Shown piece after piece: positions 1 through 8,688 of a stretch of DNA of 55,363 nucleotides. This DNA is from CAYSUS01 sp964434165 (lineage in GTDB: Bacteria; Planctomycetota; Planctomycetia; Pirellulales; Thermoguttaceae). The position numbers and the translations under genes were made by a program. Position 1 is the stretch's first letter; each line of letters begins with the position of its first letter. Location: assembly GCA_964434165.1 (NCBI GenBank), contig CAYSUS010000047.1, positions 1 through 55,363 of the forward strand. Reading direction: 5' to 3'. The notes under the pieces were generated by a model. That model was not told the origin of the DNA and did not search any database. It saw only the letters and a list, made by a program, of their open reading frames with translations.

Positions 1-53
1 CATGTGTTCGGATTCTCAGTCCGAAAACAGGGGTTCGACTCCCCTAGGGGGTG
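1..53 (+). tRNA. tRNA-Glu (CTC anticodon), 3' part only
   Basis: The window opens inside a tRNA gene; the acceptor 5' strand and D arm lie outside. The anticodon stem is 8-12 paired with 20-24, and the 7-nt loop TTCTCAG (13-19) puts CTC at the anticodon position, which reads GAG (Glu). The T arm is AGGGG-TTCGACT-CCCCT (29-45), followed by the acceptor 3' strand AGGGGGT (46-52) and discriminator G53. The T arm and acceptor closely resemble bacterial tRNA-Glu. CCA is not encoded (CTG follows). Confidence 0.9.
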
Positions 54-92
54 CTGTGTAATTTTATACAGCATCACACAAGGTTCCGTCCA

Positions 93-131
93 ACACGAGG
101 TCCTGCGCCCGCCAGGGCCTCGTGTCTTCTT
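93..131 (+). terminator. Hairpin terminator after tRNA-Glu
   Basis: A 13-bp stem (93-105 paired with 113-125, one G-T wobble) closes a 7-nt loop and is followed by CTTCTT. It begins 40 nt after the tRNA end, so it probably ends the tRNA transcript. The T tract is short, so termination may be weak or assisted. Confidence 0.6.
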
Positions 132-534
132 GGCCGCTCGGCTCGCTTCGGGCCCCAGCTTCGGTCTCTCGTGCGGTGCGTGGGCGCTGTTTTGTGGTAC
201 GATTCACGTCCCCACGCTCGGCGGCGTCGAATTCGCCCGCGACCTGGTCGCTGCGATGGACCTCTATCGCGCTGGCCGGAACGAGCCATCGCTCAAGGCG
301 TGCATCGACGCCTGCCGAGCGGTGTTTCGGAGCGCCCCGGGGCGCTGACGATTTTTCGGAATCGCGGAAGGGCATCGTAACGCGCCATGGCGCAGCAAAC
401 ACGTGCCTTTCTTTCGGTCACCGGGTGGTTCTGGGACCGCTCTGCGGGAGTTTCGCGGGTGACACCCGCCATCGAGGCCGCGACCCGCGGATCTGGTGCC
501 CAGGGCGGCTCTCTCGATCGCCCGACCCGAGCCG
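132..534. other. Intergenic region, no gene recognised
   Basis: About 400 nt lie between the tRNA terminator and the convergent end of the beta-helix gene. A short frame ending near 348 has GC-rich third positions and could be a gene remnant, but I recognise no domain and see no ribosome-binding site. The stretch around 353-378 loosely resembles part of the dispersed repeat at 8451 and 39739. Confidence 0.4.
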
Positions 535-3500
535 CTACCGGACGGCTTCCAGCGCGCCGGCGTCGCGGGGCCCGGTCGGCGCGCGCCCCGTGAAGTCGCG
601 GAGGAAGGGCCCGTCGAACTGCCAGGCGTGCAGTTCGTCGATCGTGGTCTTGGCGTCGGCCAGCGTGCCCAGGGCGATGCGCATGAACTCGATCGCGCCG
701 GCCAGGTGGCCGCCCTCGGGGCTCCCGCCCACGTAGAGGTCCGCGGTGTTGTCGATGGAGACCGAGCCCACCCCGGCGCTCCGGGCATCGAGCCGGCCGT
801 CCACGTAGATGGCCAGCAGGCGTGCGCTGCGATCGGCCTCGGCGATGACGTGATGCCACTTGCCGTCATTGATCGTCGATTCGCTCTCGGCGCGGCCCGA
901 CTCGCCCTGGCCGGCCACCCGGAACACGAGCCCGCCGCGGACGTTCACGCGCAACGAGTATCCCGCGCGATCGAGTTTTTCGAGCACGATTCCGCCCGTG
1001 TGTCCGGGGTCGGTGCGGAAGTACGCCTCGACCAGGAAGTTCGAATCCCGGACGACGGCGTTGCGGTAGCCCTCGGCCGGCGCGGCGTTCTTGGGAGGAA
1101 TGCCCCACTGGGCGAGGTCCACCCTGTCCTTCCACTCGCCGGTCGGGGTGGTGTACGCGGTGACGATGAAGTAGCCCAGGTTGGGCTTGTCCTGGGGCGT
1201 GTACTTGAAGACGTACGGGCCCTCGCCGCGGACGGTGTGGCCCTCGCCGCCCCAGGCGTTCATGCCGCCGAACTGGCGGTTGCCGCGCTGCCAGTGCAGG
1301 TCGGCCTTGATCTTCATCCCCGGCTCGACGTCCTTCAGACGCACCTTGACCTCGAGCCGTCTGCCGGGCGTGACCGCTTCGGGAACCTCAAACGCGATCT
1401 TCTCGTGCGGCTTGTTCTTGATCTCCGGGGGCTCTTCCTGCGCGGGCCCTGCGGCGAGGGACGCGTGGCGAAGCACGCAGTACTGGTCCTTGCCGTTGAG
1501 CTCCAGCGCCCCGCGGACCCAGTCTTCGAGCGGACCTTCCACAAAGCACTCGGGCCTCATGTTGACCGTCTGCAGCGGATAGGTCGGGTTCTTGTGGTAC
1601 TCCGCCCGGCCCACGTAGTACGGGGCCAGGTAGAAGTGATCGTCGAGGATCAGCGTCGGATCGTCGCCGGCGTGGTAGAAGTCCCACTCGGCCACCGGCG
1701 CGTAGAGCCCCCAGGGCACGAAGGCGCGCACGCCGCGGTCACGGGCGGCCTCGGTGGGACGGAAGTCGTGCGCCGCCGGGTCGCGAAGCGGGGACCGCTC
1801 GACGGCCTCGCCCGCCTCGCCGATCGATCCGCGCATCGTCAGCGCGCGGCGGAAGCTCTCCAGCGTGCCGTGCCAGCGCCCCGAAGGCTCGAACACGGCC
1901 ACCATCCCGGGCAACTTGTAGAAGACGTTGTTGGCGTACACGTTCGAACGGTGGCGGAAGTTCGAAGGCCGCGCCCCGGCGTCCGCCGCGTTGGGGTCGG
2001 CGGCCAGGTCTTTCGGGTCGGCATGGCGGAAGACCATGTGGCCGATCCCGTGCCAGATGTTACCCATGTACTTGTTGCGCCCCGCCTCCGGGGCCTGGCG
2101 CCGCGAGCCGATGACGAAGTTGTACACCGTGTTGTTGAAGATGCTGCACGCGTAGCCGTGGATCTCCTGGAAGGCCGAGGTGTTGCCCAGCCGGTCGAAC
2201 GGATCGTTCGACTTGCCCCAGGCGATGTTGTTGAAGTAGTACTGCTTGAAGCCGCCGTCCATGTAGTACGCGTGGCCGAAGCGCGAGTTGGCGGGTCGCT
2301 TGTCGTGGATCCGGTGTCCCCACAGCTTGAATCCGCCCGGGTTGCCCGAGACGTTGTTGAACACGTACGCCGGGCCGCCTTGCCAGGTCTCGATGCCGCC
2401 CCAGTCGTTGTTGTTCAACATCGAGTCGACGACCTTGTTGTGATGGATGAGGATGCGGGTGAGGGGGCGGTCGACCTTGGCCACCTGGTCTTTGCCGCCG
2501 AAGACGAAGATGCCCGATCCGTAGAGCCGATCGAGATGGTTGCCCGCCACCTCGAGCGTCTCGGCGAAGCGGATCTCGATGGCGTGCCCCTGCCCGTAGC
2601 GGCTGGGGCGGCGGCCGATCTCGCCAAGCCGGTTGCGGAGCACCTTGACGTCCAGCAATCGCCCCTCGGGGAACTCGGCGCCCCACTCGGTGCCGTCGTG
2701 CAGCACCAGGCCTCCGTGGTCGGTGTGGCTGATCTCGTTGTCGCGGACCACGACCCGGTCGATCGTGCTCTTGCCGGCGGCCTTCAGCAGGATCGGCATG
2801 TGGACGTGCCGGAACGAGCAGTTGGCCACCACGAGGTCGCGCCCGGAGCCCAGCAGGCGGATGCAGGCCGGGTCGACGTCGGGCCGGTTGAGGGGGACGA
2901 GCGTCAGGTCGAACAGGACGTTCGTGAATCGGAAGCCCAGACCCGAGATGTGGACGTGGCTCATCCCCCGGCTGTCGATGAGGTGGATCCGCCGGGCGGC
3001 CTCGACATGGGTCGTCCTCGGGTCGGCGTCGCCGGGCAGGCGCAGGTAGAGCCGTCCGCCGTCGCCGCGCTTGTCCAGCCAGAACTCCCCCGACGCGGAG
3101 TCGTCGAGATAATGCGGCTTGTCCTCCAGGTAGTAGCGGACGTAGCGCGGGTAATGGTACTTGCCGATGCTGCGGCCCCACTGCCCGCCGAACACCAGGG
3201 CCTTCTTCTCGGGATCGAACTTGGCGACGCGGGACGGATAGGGCGTCCCCATCACCCATCCGTACTCCGACCAGATCAGGGCCCCCTCGTAGTATTCGGC
3301 GTCGCGCGTCAGGTTCTCGGTGTCCACGCCCATGGGCCGCTCGGCCCCCTGGAGCTTCGTCTTCATCCCCCAGACCTCGCGCCGGCCGGGGTTGTTGAAA
3401 TGGAACCACTCGCTCTTGACGTCGTCGGGATCGGACACGCGCCAGTTGGGCGTGCGGGCCAGCGGGATCCGCGCGATCTGGCCGTCCTCGCCGATCGTCC

Positions 3501-4041
3501 ATAGGTTGCGCGGCGCGAAGTCAAGATCGACCCACCAGACGCGGTCCGCATCGGGGATGTCGGGGTGGTCCGCACCCTGCTTCCAGCCGCTCAGCCGCTG
3601 CGATCCGACGACCAGGGCCTCGCCCTCGCCCCACGAGGGATCGCTCGTCAGGCGGATCGGCCTGCCCGGCTCGCCCGAGGTGTCGACCGTGAGCGAGCCG
3701 CGATACATCACGCCGCGGCGGAAGACGTACGTGTCCACGCCGGTCGCCGCCGCGGCCCGGGCTTCCGCATGGGGATCCCAGGGGTGGTGCTTCCAGGGCT
3801 TCTCGCGGGTTCCGGGACCGGCGTCGTCGCCGCGCTCGTAGTCGATGTAGCGGACCGTCTGCCCGGGCTCATAGACGAACGGCTCGGGCGTCCACCGGAG
3901 GTCGCCGGTCGGGAGCACCTCGGCCTTCGGCTCCGTCCAGGGAAACGAAGTGGAAGGGCCCTCCGCGAGTGCCGGACCGACTCCCATCACGAAGATGACC
4001 AACACCGCAATTCGAAACGGACGATCCGCCTGCGCGTTCAC
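535..4041 (-). CDS. Secreted right-handed beta-helix protein with C-terminal LamG domain
   Basis: A protein of about 1168 residues. I start it at the GTG at 4041-4039 because AGGAG lies about 6 nt upstream and the following residues form a clear signal peptide (hydrophobic IAVLVIFVMGVG, cleavage after ALA). An upstream ATG at 4140 would put a long charged extension before that signal. The central part has many short turns rich in N, G, V and I (for example VVANCSFRH, VLRNRLGEI, HNKVVDS), as in parallel beta-helix repeats of polysaccharide-acting or polysaccharide-binding proteins. The last 170 or so residues look like a LamG/concanavalin-type sandwich (DGKWHHV, IYVDGRLDA, LYVGGSPEG). The secreted glycoside hydrolase gene ends 153 nt upstream on the same strand, so the two may be co-transcribed. 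Export and fold are well supported; the substrate is unknown and no lyase active site could be assigned. Confidence 0.85.
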   Translation of the reverse strand: MNAQADRPFRIAVLVIFVMGVGPALAEGPSTSFPWTEPKAEVLPTGDLRWTPEPFVYEPGQTVRYIDYERGDDAGPGTREKPWKHHPWDPHAEARAAAATGVDTYVFRRGVMYRGSLTVDTSGEPGRPIRLTSDPSWGEGEALVVGSQRLSGWKQGADHPDIPDADRVWWVDLDFAPRNLWTIGEDGQIARIPLARTPNWRVSDPDDVKSEWFHFNNPGRREVWGMKTKLQGAERPMGVDTENLTRDAEYYEGALIWSEYGWVMGTPYPSRVAKFDPEKKALVFGGQWGRSIGKYHYPRYVRYYLEDKPHYLDDSASGEFWLDKRGDGGRLYLRLPGDADPRTTHVEAARRIHLIDSRGMSHVHISGLGFRFTNVLFDLTLVPLNRPDVDPACIRLLGSGRDLVVANCSFRHVHMPILLKAAGKSTIDRVVVRDNEISHTDHGGLVLHDGTEWGAEFPEGRLLDVKVLRNRLGEIGRRPSRYGQGHAIEIRFAETLEVAGNHLDRLYGSGIFVFGGKDQVAKVDRPLTRILIHHNKVVDSMLNNNDWGGIETWQGGPAYVFNNVSGNPGGFKLWGHRIHDKRPANSRFGHAYYMDGGFKQYYFNNIAWGKSNDPFDRLGNTSAFQEIHGYACSIFNNTVYNFVIGSRRQAPEAGRNKYMGNIWHGIGHMVFRHADPKDLAADPNAADAGARPSNFRHRSNVYANNVFYKLPGMVAVFEPSGRWHGTLESFRRALTMRGSIGEAGEAVERSPLRDPAAHDFRPTEAARDRGVRAFVPWGLYAPVAEWDFYHAGDDPTLILDDHFYLAPYYVGRAEYHKNPTYPLQTVNMRPECFVEGPLEDWVRGALELNGKDQYCVLRHASLAAGPAQEEPPEIKNKPHEKIAFEVPEAVTPGRRLEVKVRLKDVEPGMKIKADLHWQRGNRQFGGMNAWGGEGHTVRGEGPYVFKYTPQDKPNLGYFIVTAYTTPTGEWKDRVDLAQWGIPPKNAAPAEGYRNAVVRDSNFLVEAYFRTDPGHTGGIVLEKLDRAGYSLRVNVRGGLVFRVAGQGESGRAESESTINDGKWHHVIAEADRSARLLAIYVDGRLDARSAGVGSVSIDNTADLYVGGSPEGGHLAGAIEFMRIALGTLADAKTTIDELHAWQFDGPFLRDFTGRAPTGPRDAGALEAVR

Positions 4042-4194
4042 TGCTTTCTCCTGCACGGCTGCGTTGATGTGGTATTTTCGCTTCAGGATGCCGAATCGGC
4101 AGCAGGGCTCCATTCTGTGCCGGACGCGGCGGAAAAGCAAGCGGCGGGCGCCTTGTCACCTCGTTCCCGAGGCGGCTTTGCGCAGGAGCGATCG

Positions 4195-6951
4195 TCAACG
4201 TTCGGCCGGCGCCCCCGTCGCCGTTTTGCCTTGCCCCTGGCGCTGGGCGAGCGAGATCGCCTCGAGGAACTGCTCGTCGGAGAGGTCTTCCGCGCGCAAG
4301 TAAACCGGGCTGCCGCTCAGACGGAGCGGCCGTTGCGTCAGAACCCGGCCCATCACGTCCCAGGGCGCGATCCGCGGATCGGCGAACCGAAGCTCCGCCG
4401 ATGGCTCGTCGGCAATCGACCACGCCGCCAGGACCAGGCGCCGGCCGTCGCGGAACAAGTGGGCGTGGACGCCATCGCCCCAATCCAGGCTCTCGACGAA
4501 CCGGCAGCTCGGTCGGAACAGGTGCGCCAGCACGGCCTGCCCGGCGTAAACCTTGTGCGGCGTGCCGCCGTACTCGAAGAAGACCCCCTGGAGGCTGTCC
4601 CTGTTGACGCTGTCGCAGGTCCCAGCGTGGTAGAAGAGCTTGTCCACGCCCCCGGCGAGCATGAGCACGGTCCAGCGCGCGACGTAGTCCACCTGCACCT
4701 TCTCGCTGGGCAGCGGCGTGTTGAAGCCCGAGTGGGGAATGGGAAGATGCGTCGGATCGTCGTCGGCGTAGTAGCCGTACTCGGTCAGCCAAAGCGGCTT
4801 GCGCGGGCCTTGCCTGGCCATCAGCTCGACAAGGCGCGTGAGCGTCGGCGCCACGGCCTCGGGCGGGCGCAGGCCGGGGTAGTGGTGGATATCGACGGCG
4901 TCGATCTCCTCGAGCCCGCCCGCCGCGAAGAAGGCCGCGAAGTGCTCGTTGGTGATCCCGTCGCTGAGCCCTCCGATGCCGGCGAGGATTCTGCAGTCGG
5001 GATCCGCCTGGCGCGCGGCCCGGGCAAAGGCCTTCACCCAACGCGCGTAGTCCTCGCCGGTGTATCCGCCGCCTCGTGGGAGCGAGTAGTGCGTGAACAG
5101 CGGCTCGTTGAAGACCTGCCACCAACGAACGTCGTCCTTGAAATGCGCGACCGTGCGCCTGACGTACTCCTGGAACGGGGCGACCCGCTTGGGGGCATGG
5201 GCGATCGTTTTCAAGCGGGCCCGGTAGCCGTCGGGCTCGTCGAGCGCCGGCCCGCGGGAAGCCCAATCGCTCGACGGAAAAGGCAGCAGGCCGAGCACGT
5301 TCAGGTCCTCCTCCAGGCAGCGCCGGATCTGAGGATCGACCTCCTCGAAGGTGAACCTGCCCGGCTCGGGCTCGATGTCATGCCATTTGCAGGACCAGTC
5401 GCGGACCCACACGATGCCCGCCTTCCGGCAGAGCTTCAAGAGGTGGGGCCAGGGGTAGGCGTGATTGACGCCAAACCGCGAGTCCTCGCCGCGATAGATC
5501 GGGATCGCCGCTGCGCGCACTTCGTCCTCGGCAGCGGCATCCCCCACCGCCACCCGGGCCCTTACGCGCAAGAACCCCCGCAGCCGCGGCGAGGGCGGGA
5601 TGGCCAGCTCGCGGACCGTGGTCATCCCCGGGGTGACGTGAACGGCCTGCGAGCGCTCCCAGACCTTCTCGTCGCGGTAGTCGGTGATCACTACTTCCAG
5701 CGGGCCCGCGCCGGCGGCCATCGCCTCCGTCGCGGCGAGGCGGACGCGGAAACGGAGGGGGGCCTCCCAGGAAAACACGTTGCCCAGCTCGTCGGTCTCG
5801 ACGCCCAGTTCCAGGGGCGACCGCGCCCGGTATGCCGTGGCGCTGTCGCCCGCCTCCAATTGCAGCGCGTCGATCCACACCGTGCCGGACCGGGAAGAGC
5901 CGGCGGGTTCTTCGGTTCCGCGCAAGTCCGGGCCGGCGAGGACATAGCACCAGCGGCTCTGCGGCGAAAAGGTCAGACTCGCCCGCGTCCACTCCCCGGA
6001 GAGCCTCAGCCGCTTCTCCGAGAGACGCCCGTCGAACTCCCGCACGGCCAGCAGCGCGGGGGTCTGATCCGCCGACGCCTTCATCGCCGCGGAGAACGTG
6101 TGGGGACGGCCGGGGACGACCTCCATCCAGCCGTGCCGGGCGGCGAGGGGCGACTCGACCCGGTCGGCCCTCGGATCGAAGTAATCGAAGTACGAGATCA
6201 GCGGGCGGTCCGCCGAGACGGAGATGCGAAGGCTCGCATGACCGTGGCAGGCCGCGCGGCGATCGACCGCACCGAAGAGCCGATTCAGACCGCCGCCCCA
6301 GTGGGACGGGGGTTCCCGGGCCTCGGAGCCCCAGCCGGACGCCCCGCACTCGAAGCTGCCGTTGGGAACGAGGTTCCCGGAAGTGCGCGGGAAGACGACG
6401 CCGGGCCGGTGAATGGGCCCCTCGAAGGGCTCGAAACGTACGTCGTCGAGCCAGAGCGTGCCGGTGGACTCGAACCAGAACTGCAGGCGGCTGGTCTCGC
6501 CGCAGTCGCGCGTGGCCGTGAAAAAGAACGCGTGCGGGGTCCACGTCTTCAAGGGCGCGAACTGCGAGCGGAGCCCGCAGCCCGCCCAACTCGTGGTGTC
6601 CTGGAGCGCGACGGAGACGCTGCCGTCGCGGATCGATCGCGCGCGGGCCCAGAAGCTCACTCGATAGACCTTCCCCCTGCGGACCGGCACGCCCAGTTGA
6701 TAGACCATCGCGTGGGCCGAGCCTGAGCCTCCGCGGAACCGCCGGCACTGGAGCTTCGCGCTGCGGCCCTTCTCGCGCCCCGTGTCGGAAGCCAGCGACT
6801 GCTCGACGAGTCTGGCGTCGCCCGCGGCCTTCCATCCGACCGGCGCCCCGTCGGCCACCTGCTCGAACCCCCCGTTGCGCACGAGGTTTTCACCTTGAGC
6901 CCCCGCCATCCACCCGCACATAAGCGCCACGCATGCAGCTTCATAAATCAT
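4195..6951 (-). CDS. Secreted multidomain glycoside hydrolase (clan-A-like)
   Basis: A protein of 918 residues. Residues 1-20 are a signal peptide ending in AGAQG. Two carbohydrate-binding-like jelly rolls follow, each opening with a typical N-G-x-F-E motif (LVRNGGFEQ near 25, LVPNGSFECG near 180). A beta-rich linker follows, then a TIM-barrel-like catalytic part from about residue 490 (FGVNHAYPW...AGIVWVRDW). The candidate acid/base is E616 in FNEP at the end of a strand, and the candidate nucleophile is E724 in LTEYGYY. That NE/E pair is the clan GH-A pattern, and GH39- or GH5-like families are the closest I recognise. It probably cleaves a polysaccharide outside the cytoplasm. The beta-helix/LamG gene lies 153 nt downstream on the same strand. 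The exact GH family and substrate are not determined. Confidence 0.85.
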   Translation of the reverse strand: MIYEAACVALMCGWMAGAQGENLVRNGGFEQVADGAPVGWKAAGDARLVEQSLASDTGREKGRSAKLQCRRFRGGSGSAHAMVYQLGVPVRRGKVYRVSFWARARSIRDGSVSVALQDTTSWAGCGLRSQFAPLKTWTPHAFFFTATRDCGETSRLQFWFESTGTLWLDDVRFEPFEGPIHRPGVVFPRTSGNLVPNGSFECGASGWGSEAREPPSHWGGGLNRLFGAVDRRAACHGHASLRISVSADRPLISYFDYFDPRADRVESPLAARHGWMEVVPGRPHTFSAAMKASADQTPALLAVREFDGRLSEKRLRLSGEWTRASLTFSPQSRWCYVLAGPDLRGTEEPAGSSRSGTVWIDALQLEAGDSATAYRARSPLELGVETDELGNVFSWEAPLRFRVRLAATEAMAAGAGPLEVVITDYRDEKVWERSQAVHVTPGMTTVRELAIPPSPRLRGFLRVRARVAVGDAAAEDEVRAAAIPIYRGEDSRFGVNHAYPWPHLLKLCRKAGIVWVRDWSCKWHDIEPEPGRFTFEEVDPQIRRCLEEDLNVLGLLPFPSSDWASRGPALDEPDGYRARLKTIAHAPKRVAPFQEYVRRTVAHFKDDVRWWQVFNEPLFTHYSLPRGGGYTGEDYARWVKAFARAARQADPDCRILAGIGGLSDGITNEHFAAFFAAGGLEEIDAVDIHHYPGLRPPEAVAPTLTRLVELMARQGPRKPLWLTEYGYYADDDPTHLPIPHSGFNTPLPSEKVQVDYVARWTVLMLAGGVDKLFYHAGTCDSVNRDSLQGVFFEYGGTPHKVYAGQAVLAHLFRPSCRFVESLDWGDGVHAHLFRDGRRLVLAAWSIADEPSAELRFADPRIAPWDVMGRVLTQRPLRLSGSPVYLRAEDLSDEQFLEAISLAQRQGQGKTATGAPAER

Positions 6952-7174
6952 TGATCTTCATCCTGCATCAGGAATGTCGGTTCGGTGGAACACGCTCCAG
7001 GCAGACTCCTACGTCACGGCTCGAAGCACGCGAAGCCCAGCCCGGCAGGCATTCTCGTTGCCAGCGTCAGCGAGCATTGGCGTGGCAAGCCCTCGCGGCA
7101 CCGGGAGAGGGATCGCCGCCCAGGCAGGTTCCGCGAAGGGCGGGCGCGGAAGACTCCCCGCACCAGCCCCGGGA

Positions 7175-8287
7175 TCAGTGAGCCGCCTTGTCGGGGGCAC
7201 GCTTCGGCTCCCGAGGCATCTCGAATGCGTAATTCGCAGAGACGAAACGCCGCAAGGCGACGGCCGTCGCCTGGGCGAAACGGCGGCGCCCAGCCCTGCT
7301 GTGGCGCGCGTCCGGGGTCAACTCGACCTGGATGGCGTCCACAGCGATGCCCTCTTGAATGGAACTATGCCGCCATATGTCGTAGGCCCCGTTGAAGTAC
7401 GTCTTCTCCCGATCGGGCACGCCCTCGCCCTTGGGATTTGGGAACCGCTGACTCGGCGTCGCTGGCCGACCGCGCGGGTTCCCCTCGTCGTCCACCAGAT
7501 CGGGGAACATCTCGCGGTAGGCCCGATCCACCAGGCTGGCCAGGCTCTCCGGCCCCCGCACGAGACCGGCAATCTGCGCGGCCCCGGATCGGCGGGACGC
7601 GGCTGCTTGCATCGTGCTCTTCTCGAGGATCGCGGCCGCCAGCGCCTCGTCGCTTGCCGGGATGCGGGAATCGCGGGCGTCGGCGAAGTCGGGTGCCCGG
7701 AGGCGATAGCCGTACATGTCGATGCTGCGGGCCGAGGAAAGGCCGTGCAGGTCGAGCAGGATGCCGGTCCCGTGCTCGCGCTGAACCGTGCGCACGGCAT
7801 ACTGGGCGAACCGGTGGAAGTCGCGGTATGTCCGCTCGGCACGGGGATCGCGGGGCAGAGGCTTGCCCTGGGCATCGACCAGGCCGCGAAACGCCTTGCT
7901 TCCCGGCGACCGGTTCGCGTCCACGAACCTGCGGTGCAACCGGTTGATGACCACGTGCGGGGAGCGGCGTCCGTGCCTTGGGTCTTCCCAGGCAAGCTCC
8001 GCGGCCAAGGCCTCGGCCAGCTCCGCAGTGCCCACGTCGCGCCCCGGCGCGTTGCGACGCGGGGGCATGCCCGCCGGCGCGACGGTGCCTCCGTGGGGGG
8101 CGAGCAGGATGATCGGCAGGTTGCCGCGTCGGTAGATCACCAGTCCGTCCGGGTTGGGCGGAGGCGGGGCCTCGCCTGTTGCCCGGTCACCCAGTTGCTC
8201 TGCCGACGGGGCCGCGAGGGCGGTACACGCGCGGCCCTGGGGCAATGCGACCGACAAACCGATCGCCAGCAGCCACCACCCGCGCAC
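7175..8287 (-). CDS. N-formylglutamate amidohydrolase-like secreted protein
   Basis: Motifs fit the N-formylglutamate amidohydrolase (FGase) superfamily: LLAPHGG near the start of the mature protein, INRLHRRFVDANR, LLDLHGLSS and the C-terminal VQVEL-like strand (DAIQVELTP). These residues usually hold a metal and the carboxylate of the substrate. I favour the GTG at 8287 because it gives an immediate signal peptide (MRGWWLLAIGLSVAL...CTALA) with AGG six nt upstream. ATG at 8371 or a start further upstream would add an arginine-rich head. The predicted export is unusual for an enzyme of histidine breakdown, so the real substrate may be another formyl- or acyl-amino acid or a cell-wall fragment. 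No hut genes are nearby. bioA is divergent, 400 nt away. Confidence 0.75.
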   Translation of the reverse strand: MRGWWLLAIGLSVALPQGRACTALAAPSAEQLGDRATGEAPPPPNPDGLVIYRRGNLPIILLAPHGGTVAPAGMPPRRNAPGRDVGTAELAEALAAELAWEDPRHGRRSPHVVINRLHRRFVDANRSPGSKAFRGLVDAQGKPLPRDPRAERTYRDFHRFAQYAVRTVQREHGTGILLDLHGLSSARSIDMYGYRLRAPDFADARDSRIPASDEALAAAILEKSTMQAAASRRSGAAQIAGLVRGPESLASLVDRAYREMFPDLVDDEGNPRGRPATPSQRFPNPKGEGVPDREKTYFNGAYDIWRHSSIQEGIAVDAIQVELTPDARHSRAGRRRFAQATAVALRRFVSANYAFEMPREPKRAPDKAAH

Positions 8288-8688
8288 GTACCTGGTCGAG
8301 CAGGGTTTCAAACCACGGGCCCTCCGGAGACCCCAACTCGCGGGTGGCGGCGCCTGCCGCGAAGCTCCCATCCTAGCACGACGCGAGGTGCTGCTCAATC
8401 GTAGGGTGATCCACGATCGGGCGTTTGCGACACGGTCGGCCACCTCGCAATCGCCTTGCGCGATTCCGGGAAGAGGGCGCAGGATCCCTTTCCCTCCCAG
8501 GATCGTGTACGGCCGTTTAGAATGGACTCGGGGGCCGCTGGTCGGTGAAACACGCACTCGATGGCACGGTGGGTGGATGGCAGGGTGCACGGAACGGGCG
8601 TGGGCGGAAACGACGGAGATCTCTCCGTTGCCTCCGTGCTCTCCTGTTCCCACGAGCCCCCGGACGCCCCAGAATGGCGGAGTTGCTC
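8288..8688. other. Divergent intergenic region between amidohydrolase and bioA
   Basis: It must carry the promoters of both genes. TAGAAT near 8516 could be a -10 element for bioA, but no convincing -35 lies 16-18 nt upstream. A dispersed repeat copy (8451-8505) sits inside. If the amidohydrolase actually starts at 8371, the region is shorter. Confidence 0.4.
8451..8505. repeat. Dispersed repeat, copy A
   Basis: TCGCCTTGCG-C-GATTCCGG-GAAGA (8451-8474) followed after a short gap by CCTTTCCCTCCCAGGATCG (8487-8505). Both blocks recur in the same order and orientation at 39739-39841, there separated by about 60 nt. Confidence 0.55.

Noticed and set aside
4..348. Plus-strand frame overlapping the tRNA
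   Set aside because: It runs through the tRNA and terminator hairpin and has no ribosome site; the last 30 codons look slightly coding-like, but not enough for a gene call.
496..3504. Long plus-strand open frame of about 1000 codons
   Set aside because: It is antisense to the beta-helix gene; the translation is rich in low-complexity R/A/G/V/H with no domain, and GC-rich third positions make such frames common here.
3565..6726. Long plus-strand open frame of about 1050 codons
   Set aside because: Antisense to the glycoside hydrolase gene with no recognisable domain, while the minus strand has a signal peptide, CBMs and catalytic motifs.
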